Positions 1 to 7,321 of a DNA stretch of 64,000 nucleotides are shown here, piece after piece; within the stretch, counting starts at the first letter, position 1, and every line of letters begins with the position of its first letter. The notes beneath the pieces were generated by a model. It made no database searches. It was not told where the DNA came from and was given only the letters and a program-made list of their open reading frames with translations. This stretch comes from Streptomyces anulatus (lineage in GTDB: Bacteria > Actinomycetota > Actinomycetes > Streptomycetales > Streptomycetaceae): the NCBI RefSeq assembly GCF_000721175.1, contig NZ_JOEZ01000007.1:124001-188000 (forward strand), in the 5' to 3' direction. A program made the position numbers and the translations under genes.

Positions 1-281
1 TCTGCGTCCTGGTCTGCCTGGGCCCGGCCGTGGCGCTGAGCAACCTGGACACCGCGATGCGGGCCCGGGCCGAGAAGTGGGACGCCCAGGACCGCAGGCT
101 CCGCGAGGGGGCGGAGGCCGGGAGACGGGTCCTGCCGTACGAGCGCCTGGTGATCAGCAACATGCTGGAGCCGTTCAGCCAGGGCGGGCGTTCGTACTGG
201 CCCGGCGGCTGCGTCGCCGACCTCTACGGACTCGACCGGGTCACGGACGGGGCCAGGGAGCGCGGCCCTCAGTACCCGTAG
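1..281 (+). CDS. C-terminal part of an unidentified membrane protein
   Basis: Only the last ~92 residues are in the window; the frame is open from base 3 with no start required, so the gene begins upstream. The visible part opens with a hydrophobic stretch (CVLVCLGPAVAL), probably the end of a membrane segment, followed by a polar tail rich in Arg/Glu and a Gly/Tyr/Trp-containing segment (GGRSYWPGG). I do not recognise the family. The stop codon overlaps by 13 bases the 3' end of the convergent cellulase gene, so the two transcripts run into each other with no terminator hairpin between them. Confidence 0.6.
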   Translation, partial: CVLVCLGPAVALSNLDTAMRARAEKWDAQDRRLREGAEAGRRVLPYERLVISNMLEPFSQGGRSYWPGGCVADLYGLDRVTDGARERGPQYP

Positions 282-1246
282 ATCATCTTGTACGCGACCT
301 CCGGCAGGAACTGCCCGGCAACCGAGCCGGCGCCGACTCCGCAGTCGCCGTCGGACTCCCCGGGGGTCTTCAGCCACAGCAGCATCTCGGCCCCGCCGCC
401 CGTCTGGGCGGCCGCCCCCGTCCTGCGCCCGCCCGGGTTGCACCACTCGCCGTTGGAGCCGTTGCCGTTGCGGCTGGTGTCGATGACGTACGGCTTCGTA
501 TAGCCGTAGGACGCCGACAGGGACCCGTTGACGGCGTTGCCGTACGCGGAGTTCTCGCCGGTGCCGTAGTAGTTCGAGATGTTCAGCGAGAAGCCGTGCG
601 CCTGCCGGGCTCCCGCGCCGTCGAGGTGCTGCGCCATGGTGGCGGCGCCGATCCAGGCCGGGTTTCCGGCGTCCAGGTAGGTCCAGGTGTTGGGGGCGTG
701 GGCGGCGAACTGGGCGAGCGCGTCCTTGAGCATGCCGTTGCGCTCGTCGATCTGTTGCTGGTTCAGGCAGCTGAAGTCGCCCAGGGAGTCGGGCTCGATG
801 ACCACCAGGGCGGGCCGCGCGCCGATGGCCGAGGCGAACGCGGAGATCCAGGCGTGGTACGCGCTCGGGGTGCCCGCGCCGCCGCCGGAGTGCCCGCCGC
901 AGGCGTCGCGGCCGGGAATGTTGTACGCGATCAGGACGGGCAGCTTGTCGGCGGCGTCGGCGGCTCCCACGTAGGAGCCGACCGCTGCCCCGATGTCCCC
1001 GCTCCAGGAGCCGAACCACCGGGCCATGGGGCGCGAGGAGATGTTGTCGCGGATGGCGTCGGCCCGCCCGTCTCCGGGGTTCGCCGCGACCCAGGCGGCG
1101 GGCGTCGAGCCGGGGTCGGTGTAGAACCCGCTGGTCATGCCGATCGGATCGGCGTGCGCGGTGGCGGCGGCCTGCTGCCCGGCGCCGAGGGGGAGCAGCA
1201 GACAGGCGAACGCCGATGCGGCGAGCGTGCGCAGGAGTCTTCTCAT
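269..1246 (-). CDS. Secreted GH6 cellulase (endoglucanase/cellobiohydrolase)
   Basis: A 325-residue protein with a Sec signal peptide (MRRLLRTL then a hydrophobic core, cleavage likely near the AHA at residue 32). The rest is one glycoside hydrolase family 6 catalytic domain: the ARWFGSW segment near residue 75, the conserved acid segment VVIEPDSLG with Asp153, YLDAGN, and DTSRNGNG followed by EWCNPGG, all typical of GH6. GH6 enzymes hydrolyse beta-1,4-glucan with inversion. There is no carbohydrate-binding module, so this is a short, single-domain member. The start ATG has an AGAAGGG ribosome site, and a perfect CebR operator lies 17 bases upstream, so cellobiose-released repression is expected. 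Whether it acts endo or exo cannot be told from sequence alone. Confidence 0.93.
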   Translation of the reverse strand: MRRLLRTLAASAFACLLLPLGAGQQAAATAHADPIGMTSGFYTDPGSTPAAWVAANPGDGRADAIRDNISSRPMARWFGSWSGDIGAAVGSYVGAADAADKLPVLIAYNIPGRDACGGHSGGGAGTPSAYHAWISAFASAIGARPALVVIEPDSLGDFSCLNQQQIDERNGMLKDALAQFAAHAPNTWTYLDAGNPAWIGAATMAQHLDGAGARQAHGFSLNISNYYGTGENSAYGNAVNGSLSASYGYTKPYVIDTSRNGNGSNGEWCNPGGRRTGAAAQTGGGAEMLLWLKTPGESDGDCGVGAGSVAGQFLPEVAYKMIYGY

Positions 1247-1262
1247 GCGTGCGGCCCTTCTG

Positions 1263-1276
1263 TGGGAGCGCTCCCA
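1263..1276. promoter_or_regulatory. CebR operator (perfect 14-bp palindrome)
   Basis: The sequence TGGGAGCGCTCCCA is a perfect palindrome identical to the known CebR box of Streptomyces, where CebR (LacI family) represses cellulose and cello-oligosaccharide genes until cellobiose or cellotriose binds. It sits 17 bases upstream of the cellulase start codon, so bound CebR would cover the promoter or ribosome site region. No other copy was seen in this window. Confidence 0.92.
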
Positions 1277-1486
1277 GTCGACGACGGCGCGGAGGTGAGG
1301 TGGGGTTGGGAGACGCGGGAATGGGGGGGAGGCGCGTGGGGCGGTGGGAAGTGCGTACGACGGACCGGGGGCTTCGGTCCGCTACTGCCGTCGTCAGACG
1401 AGACGGTGACAGCGGGGCACTCCGGTGTCAATGAGTCCGGCAGTGCCCCACCCGCGCAAGCGTGATCGAGAGACCTCGCTCCCGTC

Positions 1487-1645
1487 TCACACGGCGGGCT
1501 GGTGGACGCGGGGGATTCCCAGGTCCGGCAGGGCGAGTTGGAAGCCGCGCCCGCGGCCGGTCATGGTGCCGTCGTAGGAGAGGTCGGCCAGGCCGACGCC
1601 CAGCTGCCGCAGTTCCTCGACGAGCATGTGGGCGGCCTCCGCCAC
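1487..1645 (-). pseudogene. C-terminal remnant of an unidentified gene
   Basis: The minus-strand frame ending at 1487 reads ~50 residues that look protein-like: a helix (VAEAAHMLVEELRQLG) followed by a mixed segment (LADLSYDGTMTGRG) and a stop. Upstream of about 1645 the same frame turns into Arg/Pro/Gly-rich translation without coding character, and no start or ribosome site is present. This is most simply the 3' end of a gene whose front was deleted. The family is not recognised, so it remains a weak call. Confidence 0.35.
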
Positions 1646-1807
1646 GCTCCTGGGCCGACAAGGACCCGGCCGCCGCCGCCCGGCTCTCGGCCGCCCGCAC
1701 CATCCGGCAGACAGCAGTGGTCCGGCCGACGGGGTTCCGCAGGGCCGGTGTTGACGGATCGGTTCCCGGGGGGCGACGCTCACCGCACCAGGGATGAGAG
1801 GTGGAAC

Positions 1808-2239
1808 ATGGAGGCACGTGCCTCGGAACTCGCTTTCGGACAGAAGGTGTTGGAGGCCCAGCCCTTCAGCGTCCTGCTGGGCGCACGGCTGACGGCCTTC
1901 GGCGAGGGAGCGGCGGTCCTGGAGCTGGACGTACGGGACGAGCTGCGCCAGCAGAACGGCTTCGTCCACGGAGGCGTCCTGAGCTACGCCGCCGACAACG
2001 CCCTCACCTTCGCGGCGGGCGCGGCCGTCGGTCCGTCCGTCCTGACGGCCGGTTTCACCATCGACTATCTGCGCCCGGCCCGGGGCGAGGTGCTGCGCGC
2101 GCGAGCGCAGGTGGTCCGCCCCGGCCGTACCCGGGTCGTCTGCCGCTGCGATCTGCTGATGGTGGATGCCGAAGGGGTGGAAACCCTCTGCGCGGTGGCC
2201 CAGGGCACGATCGCCGTCGCCGGGGACTCCGGAAGCTGA
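1808..2239 (+). CDS. PaaI-type hotdog-fold thioesterase
   Basis: 143 residues of the hotdog-fold PaaI/YdiI-like acyl-CoA thioesterase family. The family hallmark is seen in the middle: NGFVHGGVLSYAADNA, where the His-Gly-Gly turn and the following Asp lie at the active site, followed by the strand LTAGFTIDYLRPARG. The usual length of the family is 130-150 residues, so it is complete. The ATG at 1808 follows a purine-rich GAGAGG site and begins just before the conserved first helix. Family members hydrolyse aromatic or medium-chain acyl-CoA esters; the substrate here cannot be inferred. It stands alone, ending at a strong bidirectional terminator. Confidence 0.85.
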   Translation: MEARASELAFGQKVLEAQPFSVLLGARLTAFGEGAAVLELDVRDELRQQNGFVHGGVLSYAADNALTFAAGAAVGPSVLTAGFTIDYLRPARGEVLRARAQVVRPGRTRVVCRCDLLMVDAEGVETLCAVAQGTIAVAGDSGS

Positions 2240-2247
2240 CCGCCGCC

Positions 2248-2274
2248 GTCACCCCGCCGGGCAGGCGGGGTGAC
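2248..2274. terminator. Bidirectional hairpin terminator
   Basis: Perfect 11-bp inverted repeat (GTCACCCCGCC / GGCGGGGTGAC) with a 5-base loop between the convergent thioesterase and peptidase genes; no U-tract, as is common in Streptomyces. Confidence 0.8.
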
Positions 2275-2298
2275 GGGGAGGGCGCGGACCGCCGGGCC

Positions 2299-3081
2299 TC
2301 AGATGCCGCAGCTGGGCGCGGACCAGAAACGGCCGCTGCCCCCGGCGACGTGGGTGTGGTCGTTGTGGCCGGGGTAGCCCGGGCCGAGGATCTCGGTGAA
2401 GCCGTGGTTGCGCGCCGCCTGGGCGAGGGCGCAGAAGCCCTGGGAGCCCGCGCCGAGGTCCGCCGCGTGCCCGTACAGGTGGCGGCTGTTGGCGGCCCCG
2501 CCGACCGCGCTGTTGCAGGACACGCTGCGGAAGCCGCCGTTGACGGTGATGGGCCGGTCACCCATCGCGTGCCGCATGGCCTGGAGCTTCCACATGGTCA
2601 CCAGGGCGTTGGCGCGTGCGGTGGCGGCGCTGACCTTGCCGCCGGACCAGTCGGAGTTGCAGCGGTTCAGCTCGGCGTAGGTGAAGTTGACCGGCGTGCA
2701 GTCGTCGTCCTGCAACTCGTAGATCTTGCTGAACGTCTGGGCTCCGGCGATGCCGTCGGCGGCCAGGCCGTACGCGGCCTGGAAGCGCTGCACAGCCGCC
2801 TTCGTGGCCGGTCCGAACACCCCGTCGATGGCGATCTGGTTGCCGGTGCCGGGATAGCCCGCGACGCGGATCTGGAGCTGACGTACCGCCTCGCCGCTGG
2901 AGCCCTCCTGGAGAGTGCCGCTCCAGGTGTAACAGGCGTCGGCCGTACCGATGTTCCCGGCCGGCGCGGAGCCGGGGGCCGGGGTCGCGGGCGGCGTCGC
3001 GGAGGCGGCCGCGGTTCCGCCGAACGCGAGGGCCGCGCCCGCGAGGGTCGAGAGGAGGAATCCGATGGGGCGTGATCGCAT
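2299..3081 (-). CDS. Secreted peptidoglycan-binding M15 (D-Ala-D-Ala) peptidase
   Basis: 260 residues from the ATG at 3081, chosen because GAGGTG lies 9 bases before it; in-frame ATGs further upstream have no such site. Order of parts: signal peptide (MRSRPIGFLLSTLAG, cleavage near ASA), a PG_binding_1 domain (VRQLQIRVAGYPGTG through VQRFQAAYGL), a linker, and an M15 zinc peptidase domain with GFRSVSCN, SRHLYGHAADLG and the final HNDHTHV. The last two carry the zinc-binding His/Asp set (HxxxxxxD and HxH) of Streptomyces zinc D-Ala-D-Ala carboxypeptidase. Expected role: trimming or cleaving peptidoglycan stem peptides outside the cell. Monocistronic. Confidence 0.9.
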   Translation of the reverse strand: MRSRPIGFLLSTLAGAALAFGGTAAASATPPATPAPGSAPAGNIGTADACYTWSGTLQEGSSGEAVRQLQIRVAGYPGTGNQIAIDGVFGPATKAAVQRFQAAYGLAADGIAGAQTFSKIYELQDDDCTPVNFTYAELNRCNSDWSGGKVSAATARANALVTMWKLQAMRHAMGDRPITVNGGFRSVSCNSAVGGAANSRHLYGHAADLGAGSQGFCALAQAARNHGFTEILGPGYPGHNDHTHVAGGSGRFWSAPSCGI

Positions 3082-3212
3082 GGGGCTGCACCTCATTGTC
3101 GTCAAACTGTCCATGGGGGATTCCGAGCCTCGGGCGCAGGGCCGATAGTGTCAAGGTCATGTCAACATACTGTCAGGGGTGCGGCCTCGTGGCGGGGTGA
3201 CAGGATGAGGGT

Positions 3213-3743
3213 ATGGCGATCAATCGACCGTGGGCGGGGCTTCACGGTGACCTGCGGGCGGCGAAGTCATCGGTGTACGACCCGGGTGGTTTCACCTGCT
3301 CGCAGCCGGTGCCCGAACCGGAGAGCGCCGACTACGCGGCTCACGGGTTCACGCTGGACGGGCGGGCGGTGGCTTTTCGCGTGGCCAGGACCACCCCGAC
3401 CAAGGCCGGTCAGTTCGTCACCGTGTGGCAGCGGTCCGCGGAAGGTCCGATCCGGCCGTACGACGCCGATGACGGGGTTGATCTCTTTGTCATCGGCAGC
3501 CGCGACAACGGCCACTTCGGGCAGTTCGTCTTCCCGCGGGACGTGCTGTGCGAGCGCGGCGTCGTGTCCCGGAACGGCGTGGGCGGGAAGCGGGGCTTCC
3601 GTGTCTACCCGCCGGGTGCGATCACGACCAGCCGCCAGGCGCGCGGCACCCAGACGTGGCAGGTGAAGCACTTCCTGGACCTCGGGGAGGACGGGCACGG
3701 GCCCGTCGACCTGGTGCGCGCCCGCGCTCTCTACCACCCGTAG
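3213..3743 (+). CDS. MepB family protein
   Basis: 176 residues that match the MepB family (named after a gene in the staphylococcal mepRAB operon; biochemical function unknown). Features are the N-terminal motif AAKSSVYDPGGFTC, the internal AFRVARTTPTKAGQFVTVW and GHFGQFVFPRDVLCERG, and a C-terminal VYPPG. Length agrees with the family. The ATG at 3213 has a GGGGTGACAGGATGAGGG purine-rich lead. No partner genes are adjacent, and no regulator is nearby, so the staphylococcal operon context is not conserved here. Confidence 0.85.
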   Translation: MAINRPWAGLHGDLRAAKSSVYDPGGFTCSQPVPEPESADYAAHGFTLDGRAVAFRVARTTPTKAGQFVTVWQRSAEGPIRPYDADDGVDLFVIGSRDNGHFGQFVFPRDVLCERGVVSRNGVGGKRGFRVYPPGAITTSRQARGTQTWQVKHFLDLGEDGHGPVDLVRARALYHP

Positions 3744-3847
3744 GGCGCCGTCGGTCGGGAAGCCTTTCGGTACCGATGAGTGCCGATGATTGCCCGTGGG
3801 TGCCGATGGGTGCGTCGAGCCCCTTCACCGTGGTCGGTGGAAGGTAC

Positions 3848-4501
3848 TCACCGATTCCAGACCAACGTGTAGCGCCAGAAGAGCCGTCGGCGCAGCCGCG
3901 CGCCGGGCAGCACGCGTCGGGCGTCGCGAACGATGTCCGGAAAGGCCGTGGACGCCGGCCGGGTCGGTGCGGTCATGGCGGCGGGGCGCGGCGCTCTGCG
4001 GCCCTTGTTCTTGATCCAGGCCATGGCGATGTTCGACGGAACGGCGACGGCGTCGATCAGGTGGTCGCTCCGGGACTGCGGGCGGTAGAGGCCGACGACG
4101 ATCAGGGTTCCCCCGGGAGCCAGGTGCTCGCGGAAGCGGGTGAGCGCGTCGGTCAACGGCAGGTGGTGGATGGCGGCGACGCAGGTGATGACGTCGTACA
4201 GCCCGGACGGTACGTCCTCCAGCGCGTCCCCGACGGAGAAAGTCACCGGGGCCCCGGGAGCGGTGCGTTCCCGCGCGCGTTCGACGATGGCGGGGTCGGC
4301 GTCGATGCCGTGCACCGCCTCGGCCCGGGAGGCCAGCAGCCGCACGAGGTCGCCACTGCCCGATCCGACGTCCAGGGCGGCGGCGAAACGTCCGGGGAGC
4401 CGGCGCAGGATCCACCGGTGGTAGTGGGCGTTGTGATCCCACGGGTGGGTGGCGTGGAACTGTTCGAGCGCTCGCAGGATGCGGGGCAGTAACGCTGTCA
4501 T
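3848..4501 (-). CDS. Class I SAM-dependent methyltransferase
   Basis: 217 residues with a complete Rossmann methyltransferase core: motif I LDVGSGSGDLVRLL (about residues 43-56), the acidic loop GIDADP that holds the SAM ribose, motif II FSVGDALEDVPSGLYDVITCVAAIHHL and the post-core LAPGGTLIVVGLY. The C-terminal region (PRPAAMTAPTRPA onward) resembles bacterial methyltransferases related to UbiE/Trm9. Substrate unknown. It is followed at 104 bases by the DUF397 gene with a hairpin between, so the two are not obviously co-transcribed. Confidence 0.88.
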   Translation of the reverse strand: MTALLPRILRALEQFHATHPWDHNAHYHRWILRRLPGRFAAALDVGSGSGDLVRLLASRAEAVHGIDADPAIVERARERTAPGAPVTFSVGDALEDVPSGLYDVITCVAAIHHLPLTDALTRFREHLAPGGTLIVVGLYRPQSRSDHLIDAVAVPSNIAMAWIKNKGRRAPRPAAMTAPTRPASTAFPDIVRDARRVLPGARLRRRLFWRYTLVWNR

Positions 4502-4559
4502 GAGGTGAGTCCATCAGAGCGGCTGGGCAGCCGTCGTCCGTGGCACGGGAGGGCCGTCA

Positions 4560-4590
4560 GCCGCTCGGCCGGGGTGTCCGGCCGAGCGGC
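4560..4590. terminator. Hairpin terminator after the DUF397 gene
   Basis: Perfect 13-bp inverted repeat (GCCGCTCGGCCGG / CCGGCCGAGCGGC) with a 5-base loop, just downstream of the minus-strand DUF397 gene. Confidence 0.75.
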
Positions 4591-4603
4591 GTCGGCAGGC
4601 GGG

Positions 4604-4819
4604 TCAGACGGTGTCGAAGTCCCCGGCCTTGACGCCTGCCACGAAGGCGGCGAACGCGGTGGCGGGGACGCCGAGGGCGGGGCCGCTCGGGTTCTTCGAG
4701 TCGCGTACGGGGATGATGCCGGTGGTGGCCGCGGTGCGCGGGGCCCACTCGACGCACGAACCGCCGTTGTCGCTGTAGGAGGACTTGACCCACTGCTGGG
4801 TCGTGGATTCGGTCGTCAC
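4604..4819 (-). CDS. DUF397 domain protein
   Basis: 71 residues of the actinobacterial DUF397 family, with the hallmark WVKSSYSDNGGSCVEWA, followed by IPVRDSKNPSGPALGV and the C-terminal FAAFVAGVKAGDFD. DUF397 genes nearly always follow an XRE/DUF5753 regulator; pairs of this sort include BldB/WhiJ-associated loci and are sometimes described as toxin-antitoxin-like. Here the ATG overlaps the stop of the upstream regulator by 4 bases (ATGA), so translation would be coupled, but that regulator is only a fragment. The DUF397 protein may thus be an orphan at this site. Confidence 0.92.
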   Translation of the reverse strand: MTTESTTQQWVKSSYSDNGGSCVEWAPRTAATTGIIPVRDSKNPSGPALGVPATAFAAFVAGVKAGDFDTV

Positions 4820-5050
4820 GGGGTGCCCTTTCGATGCTGGTGGATCATGTCCACGGTATCTGTCTGCGACAGAGACACGGCCTGCAACTGATGGTAGGCC
4901 CTCACCATCGGGATGACGGAGCTGAGTTCGCGGTCCAGATGCCCCTGCGTCTCGGACTCGACGTAGGAGACCACGGACCGGTCCTGGAGCGTCAGCAGGT
5001 TCACCAGCCGATTGAAGGGCCGCTGCTCACCGACGAGACGGCCGAGCACG
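4816..5050 (-). pseudogene. C-terminal remnant of an XRE/DUF5753 regulator
   Basis: The last ~75 residues match the end of DUF5753 regulators: VVSYVESETQGHLDRE followed by the terminal helices (VRAYHQLQAVSLS, TDTVDMIHQ). The normal protein is about 280 residues with an N-terminal helix-turn-helix; here the frame upstream of about 5040 becomes Arg/Pro-rich antisense translation of another gene. The helix-turn-helix and most of DUF5753 are missing, so this is a truncated regulator. It ends in ATGA overlap with the DUF397 gene, the usual arrangement for an intact pair. Confidence 0.72.
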
Positions 5051-5060
5051 CCGCGCACCT

Positions 5061-5408
5061 GTGGACGGCGGGCCACCCCCGGAGCACGTAGTCCGGCTCG
5101 CCGTCCACGGGCAGCCTCCGGAAGCCGGACACGTACTCTGCGAACTCGCCGACGACCACATCGGGTTACACGCCACGATGCTCTGGGACGACGACGCGAA
5201 CCGTGAGGCCGTCTGGGTCCGTTGGGACCGGAACGGCGCCCGGCTCGCCGCACTGCCCTGGTGCGGCGAGCCCGACGCCCGGGGAGAGGACGCGTGCGGA
5301 CTCTTCGCCGGCCATCCCGACGCACACGACTGGGACGTCGTCGATCCGACGCTCGCGGCGGTGGACGCGGTCCTCGCGGGCGAGCGCCCGGGGGAGCCCG
5401 CCGAGTGA
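5061..5408 (+). pseudogene. Hypothetical protein, 5'-truncated and probably frame-broken
   Basis: From about 5080 the frame reads a convincing globular protein (HVVRLAVHGQPPEAGHVLCE, then LHATMLWDDDA and WVRWDRNGARLAALPWCGE) rich in Trp and Asp. Before the C-run at 5076-5080 the coding character continues in a different frame (TAEHAAHLWTAGH): adding one C to the run joins the two into AHLWTAGHPPEHVVRL. This suggests a one-base loss in the run plus a missing 5' end, with the breakpoint against the regulator remnant near 5030-5050. The GTG at 5061 is only the formal start. Family not recognised. Confidence 0.5.
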
Positions 5409-5510
5409 ACGCCACCGTCCCTCGCGAAGGGCTCAGCCAGTCAACCGCCTTTCCTTCCGTGCGCCCCCCCGGGGCTCCTTGACGGCCGTCATATCACGGA
5501 GCGAGGCTTG

Positions 5511-5526
5511 TGCATGCGGGTGCAAC
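5511..5526 (+). promoter_or_regulatory. Candidate operator, TGCA-N6-TGCAAC direct repeat (copy 1)
   Basis: TGCATGCGGGTGCAAC, 22 bases before the first gene of the DUF6879/XRE operon; matches the copy at 7190-7205 in half-site and spacing. Confidence 0.35.
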
Positions 5527-5548
5527 CCCTCGACAGTGGGAGCGGACC

Positions 5549-5824
5549 ATGGCTTTACGGTTTCTCGGTATCAACCCCAACTCGCCGACCGACGAGTCAC
5601 CCACGGTCTGGATTCATGAGGAGACGGGAGACCTTCTGATTCAGTCGTACAAAGCGACTGAGGCAGAAGTGAGGGAGTGCAAGGACGTCGGTTCGGTCCC
5701 TGGACATTCCACCGACGTCCCGGACCACGAGACGATCATCAGGCTTCCTGCGGCCATGCTGAACTACATTCCCGTTCGTCGGGGCGAGGACGGAGAGACA
5801 GAAAGTGCAACCCCCTGCGCGTAG
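5549..5824 (+). CDS. Hypothetical protein of the DUF6879/XRE module
   Basis: 91 residues from the ATG at 5549, which follows GTGGGAGCGG. It reads as a compact acidic protein (MALRFLGINPNSPTDESPTVWI, EETGDLLIQSYKATEAEVRECK, then PDHETIIRLPAAMLNYIPV). From memory, short proteins of this type in Streptomyces regularly precede DUF6879 and XRE/DUF5753 genes. The motif of a ligand-induced degron or immunity factor has been suggested for none of them that I know. Its end overlaps the next gene by 20 bases, so the two are translationally coupled. Function unknown. Confidence 0.75.
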   Translation: MALRFLGINPNSPTDESPTVWIHEETGDLLIQSYKATEAEVRECKDVGSVPGHSTDVPDHETIIRLPAAMLNYIPVRRGEDGETESATPCA

Positions 5825-6323
5825 TGGTCTGGCCCGGGCACAGCATTCGGCCGTGCACCTTGAATTGCGTGATTCGTACATGCTCGACGACCCCGCGTAC
5901 ATCGCATGGCAGCGAGGCGAGCGGCTGGATCGAGCCGAGCGGACGGCATGGTGGGGCGGCTGGCACGATGCGGTTCACGGTGCCACCAGCCGGGGCGTCA
6001 CGGTCCGGCGCGCTCGGGTCGTCTCCGAGCCGATCAGCGACTACGTGAGATACGAGTACGACAACACGTTCACGAACATCGCCGCGGGCGAAGAGGTTCG
6101 TTGGCTGCCCAGGCGCAAGGCGACCGGTCTCACGCTGCCCAGCACGGACTTCTGGGTGTTCGACGGGGAGCAGGCTCTCTTCCACCACTTCGCCGGTGAC
6201 GGGCAGTTGGACGAAGACGGGCGGGAGTACACGGATGATCCAACGCTGGTGAAGCTCTGCACGGAGATCTTCGAGACAGTGTGGGAACACGCTACGCCAC
6301 ATGAGAACTATCGACCCCGCTGA
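5805..6323 (+). CDS. DUF6879 family protein
   Basis: 172 residues from the GTG at 5805, which lies behind GGAGAGACAGAA and inside the end of the preceding gene. The conserved DUF6879 body starts at LDDPAYIAWQRGE and includes RARVVSEPISDYVRYEYDNT, GEEVRWLPRRKA and DFWVFDGEQALFHHFAGDG. The family is widespread in actinobacteria, of unknown function, and strongly linked to Scr1-type XRE/DUF5753 regulators, as here where the regulator follows after 12 bases. An alternative internal GTG at 5853 has no ribosome site. The three genes 5549-7184 form one operon. Confidence 0.85.
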   Translation: MQPPARSGLARAQHSAVHLELRDSYMLDDPAYIAWQRGERLDRAERTAWWGGWHDAVHGATSRGVTVRRARVVSEPISDYVRYEYDNTFTNIAAGEEVRWLPRRKATGLTLPSTDFWVFDGEQALFHHFAGDGQLDEDGREYTDDPTLVKLCTEIFETVWEHATPHENYRPR

Positions 6324-6335
6324 TCCCGCGTAGCC

Positions 6336-7184
6336 ATGGCCCTCTCCCCCTCCTCCAGTGCTCAGCAAGCCCGACAGGTTCTTGCGGAGCGTCTGGCCGG
6401 CCTGTGCCGGGACGCTGGGCTGACCGGGCGCGAGATCGCCGCGCGCTGCGGCTGGCATCCGTCCAAGTCGTCCCGGATCATGAACGCGCGCACGCCTCCA
6501 TCAGCCAGTGACATCCGGGCGTGGTGTCGTGCGTGCGATGCGGAGGATCAGACGGTCGACCTCCTCGCGTCGCTCCGCTACGCCGAAGGCATGTGGATCG
6601 GCTGGAGGCGGATGGAACAAGCCGGACTCAAGCAGGCGCAGGAAGCACGGTTGCCGCTGTTCGAGCGCACCCGCCGCTTCCGTTCGTACTCCTCCTGGCT
6701 CGTGCCGGGCCTGATCCAGACACGTGGATACACCGAAGCGGTGCTGCGTGCTGTGCAGCGACGACGGGTCGAGGTCGACGACGTGCCCGGGGCGGTGGCC
6801 GCTCGCATGGAGCGTCAGAGCGTGTTGTACGAGGGCGGTCGCCGATTCGCTTTCCTTATGGAGGAGTCGGTACTGCGGAACGGCATTGGTGGAGCCGACG
6901 TCCTTGTCGGACAGCTCGGCCATCTCCTCACTGTGGGTTCCCTGCCCCATGTCAGCCTGGGTGTGGTCCCCATGAGGGCAGACCGTTCCAGGATGCCCGT
7001 GGAAGGGTTCTGGATCTTCGATACCGCACAAGCCAACGTCGAGTTGGTCTCCGGGTACCTCACGATCACGCAGCCCAGCGAAATCGCGATGTATGCCGAC
7101 ACCTTCGCCGAGCTGGCGGAGAGCGCTGTTTACGGCGTAAACGCCCGTGCTCTGGTCACGGCTGCTCTGGATGCCCTCCGGTGA
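6336..7184 (+). CDS. XRE/DUF5753 (Scr1-type) transcriptional regulator
   Basis: 282 residues with a full architecture: an N-terminal helix-turn-helix (LTGREIAARCGWHPSKSSRIMNAR, about residues 28-52) and a DUF5753 sensor/oligomerisation domain from about residue 95 (RFRSYSSWLVPGLIQTRGY, RMERQSVLY, FLMEESVLRN, SLGVVPM, VELVSGYLTI). Regulators of this type control linked DUF397 or DUF6879 genes and developmental or antibiotic genes in Streptomyces. It is the third gene of the operon beginning at 5549. Direct repeats TGCA-N6-TGCAAC upstream of that operon and again just after this gene are candidate binding sites. Confidence 0.93.
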   Translation: MALSPSSSAQQARQVLAERLAGLCRDAGLTGREIAARCGWHPSKSSRIMNARTPPSASDIRAWCRACDAEDQTVDLLASLRYAEGMWIGWRRMEQAGLKQAQEARLPLFERTRRFRSYSSWLVPGLIQTRGYTEAVLRAVQRRRVEVDDVPGAVAARMERQSVLYEGGRRFAFLMEESVLRNGIGGADVLVGQLGHLLTVGSLPHVSLGVVPMRADRSRMPVEGFWIFDTAQANVELVSGYLTITQPSEIAMYADTFAELAESAVYGVNARALVTAALDALR

Positions 7185-7189
7185 ATCCG

Positions 7190-7205
7190 TGCAACCGTAT
7201 GCAAC
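7190..7205 (+). promoter_or_regulatory. Candidate operator, TGCA-N6-TGCAAC direct repeat
   Basis: TGCAACCGTATGCAAC lies 5 bases after the XRE regulator stop and 117 bases before the small peptide gene. A related 16-mer (5511-5526, TGCATGCGGGTGCAAC) lies 22 bases before the start of the upstream operon. Same spacing and the same second half suggest a shared regulator, probably the XRE protein between them. Confidence 0.4.
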
Positions 7206-7321
7206 AACGTGGCTCCCCCGCTCCTCCCCTCCTTACGGTCATTTCATCGAGCCGAAGCGCTGGGGCGGGCCCTGAGGTACGGCCCTGGACGTTCACAACG
7301 AGTCGAGAGTGAGGGGCTGTT

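Larger units (their letters stand above)
1247..1807. other. Long intergenic stretch with CebR box and a gene remnant
   Basis: 561 bases between the cellulase and the thioesterase. It holds the CebR operator at its left end and a short stretch that reads like the C-terminus of a lost gene (1487-1645, minus strand). Between 1290 and 1480 and between 1650 and 1790 I see no convincing coding frame or hairpin. Confidence 0.5.

Noticed and set aside
77..1465. Long plus-strand frame opposite the cellulase
   Set aside because: Arg/Gly/Val-rich antisense shadow; the minus strand has a clear GH6 protein with signal peptide.
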